A stretch of 64,000 bases of DNA from Nonomuraea rubra (GTDB lineage: Bacteria > Actinomycetota > Actinomycetes > Streptosporangiales > Streptosporangiaceae): contig NZ_JACHMI010000001.1 of NCBI RefSeq assembly GCF_014207985.1, positions 12,197,001-12,261,000 on the forward strand, in the 5' to 3' direction. The notes below the pieces were generated by a model. It made no database searches. It saw nothing but the letters and a program-made list of their open reading frames with translations, and had not been told where the DNA came from. A program made the translations under genes and the position numbers. The stretch's first letter is position 1; each line of letters begins with the position of its first letter. Below, one piece after another: positions 63,907 through 64,000 of this stretch.

Positions 63907-64000
63907 ATGCCAAGCGATCCTGATCATGTGCTCGACGCCATCGACGGCGTCGTCGACGAGTGGGAGACGCTGAGCGCCGACGCCATGCGCTGGGCGCCTC
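63907..64000 (+). CDS. Unknown protein, N-terminal 31 residues (runs off the window)
   Basis: The ATG at 63907 follows ACGGAGAACCGG and is open to the edge. The visible part, DHVLDAIDGVVDEWETLSADAMRWAP, is acidic with a helix and the ending SADAMRW. Short actinobacterial proteins of unknown role have similar starts. Too little is visible for a call. Confidence 0.5.
   Translation, partial: MPSDPDHVLDAIDGVVDEWETLSADAMRWAP

Overview
This 64 kb window is chromosomal DNA from a high-GC actinomycete. Third codon positions are almost all G or C, GTG starts are common, and several gene sets are typical of the phylum: two conservon-type (cvn) signalling clusters, a roughly 780-residue ECF sigma factor with a membrane and extracytoplasmic extension, NIT-domain kinases, a WYL regulator and a Streptomyces-type xylose isomerase. 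The overall flavour suggests Streptosporangiales (Nonomuraea-like), but that is inference. I see no rRNA, tRNA, CRISPR array, transposase or phage module.

Layout. 0-5 kb: the end of an MBL-fold hydrolase, a 47-aa zinc ribbon, a compact second Rho with a C-rich leader, an RlmA-type methyltransferase, and an S9-type peptidase homologue lacking its catalytic Ser and His. 5-11.5 kb: a SpoIIE-type PP2C phosphatase facing a 1393-aa soluble hybrid kinase with a poly-HAMP array, followed by a stand-alone receiver protein. 11.8-16.4 kb: an NYN nuclease and the sigma/zinc-finger/TM/ectodomain fusion, divergent from a protein of unknown function. 16.4-21.1 kb: housekeeping genes (pyrE, dedA, fba, DUF3151, purA). 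21-26.3 kb: a WYL regulator divergent from an FAD oxidoreductase across a small palindrome, then GNAT, GDPD and CorA. 26.3-31.5 kb: a structured element, purD-purC, a MurA-like enzyme and a modular regulator.

31.5-38.8 kb is the most disturbed stretch. It holds a membrane-anchored AA10 LPMO, hisC/pat with a tandemly duplicated 3' end, and several gene remnants. Two TetR genes are each fused head to head with a 5'-truncated enzyme gene, and there is a truncated secreted-protein gene, all within 4 kb. It ends with a NrtR-like Nudix regulator.

38.8-48.1 kb is a cell-surface glycan region: a DUF4434-like anchored protein, two GT4 glycosyltransferases, a WecC-type dehydrogenase, a WecB-type epimerase and a CgeB/GT2 double glycosyltransferase. 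WecB plus WecC would make UDP-ManNAc uronic acid, so a ManNAcA-containing polymer is the likely product. 48-53 kb: an ArsR-like regulator, secreted proteins, a lipoprotein, a spermidine-dehydrogenase-like flavoprotein and a PrsW protease. 53-59.4 kb: a full conservon (cvnABCD) converging on an incomplete one (cvnA-cvnC only). 59.4-64 kb: a DUF998 membrane protein, xylA-xylB behind a tandem operator, a VOC protein and the start of an unknown gene.

The best candidates for something under-described are the sigma fusion, the poly-HAMP kinase/phosphatase/receiver locus, the split conservon pair, the remnant cluster at 34-38 kb and the 88-nt structured element upstream of purD.
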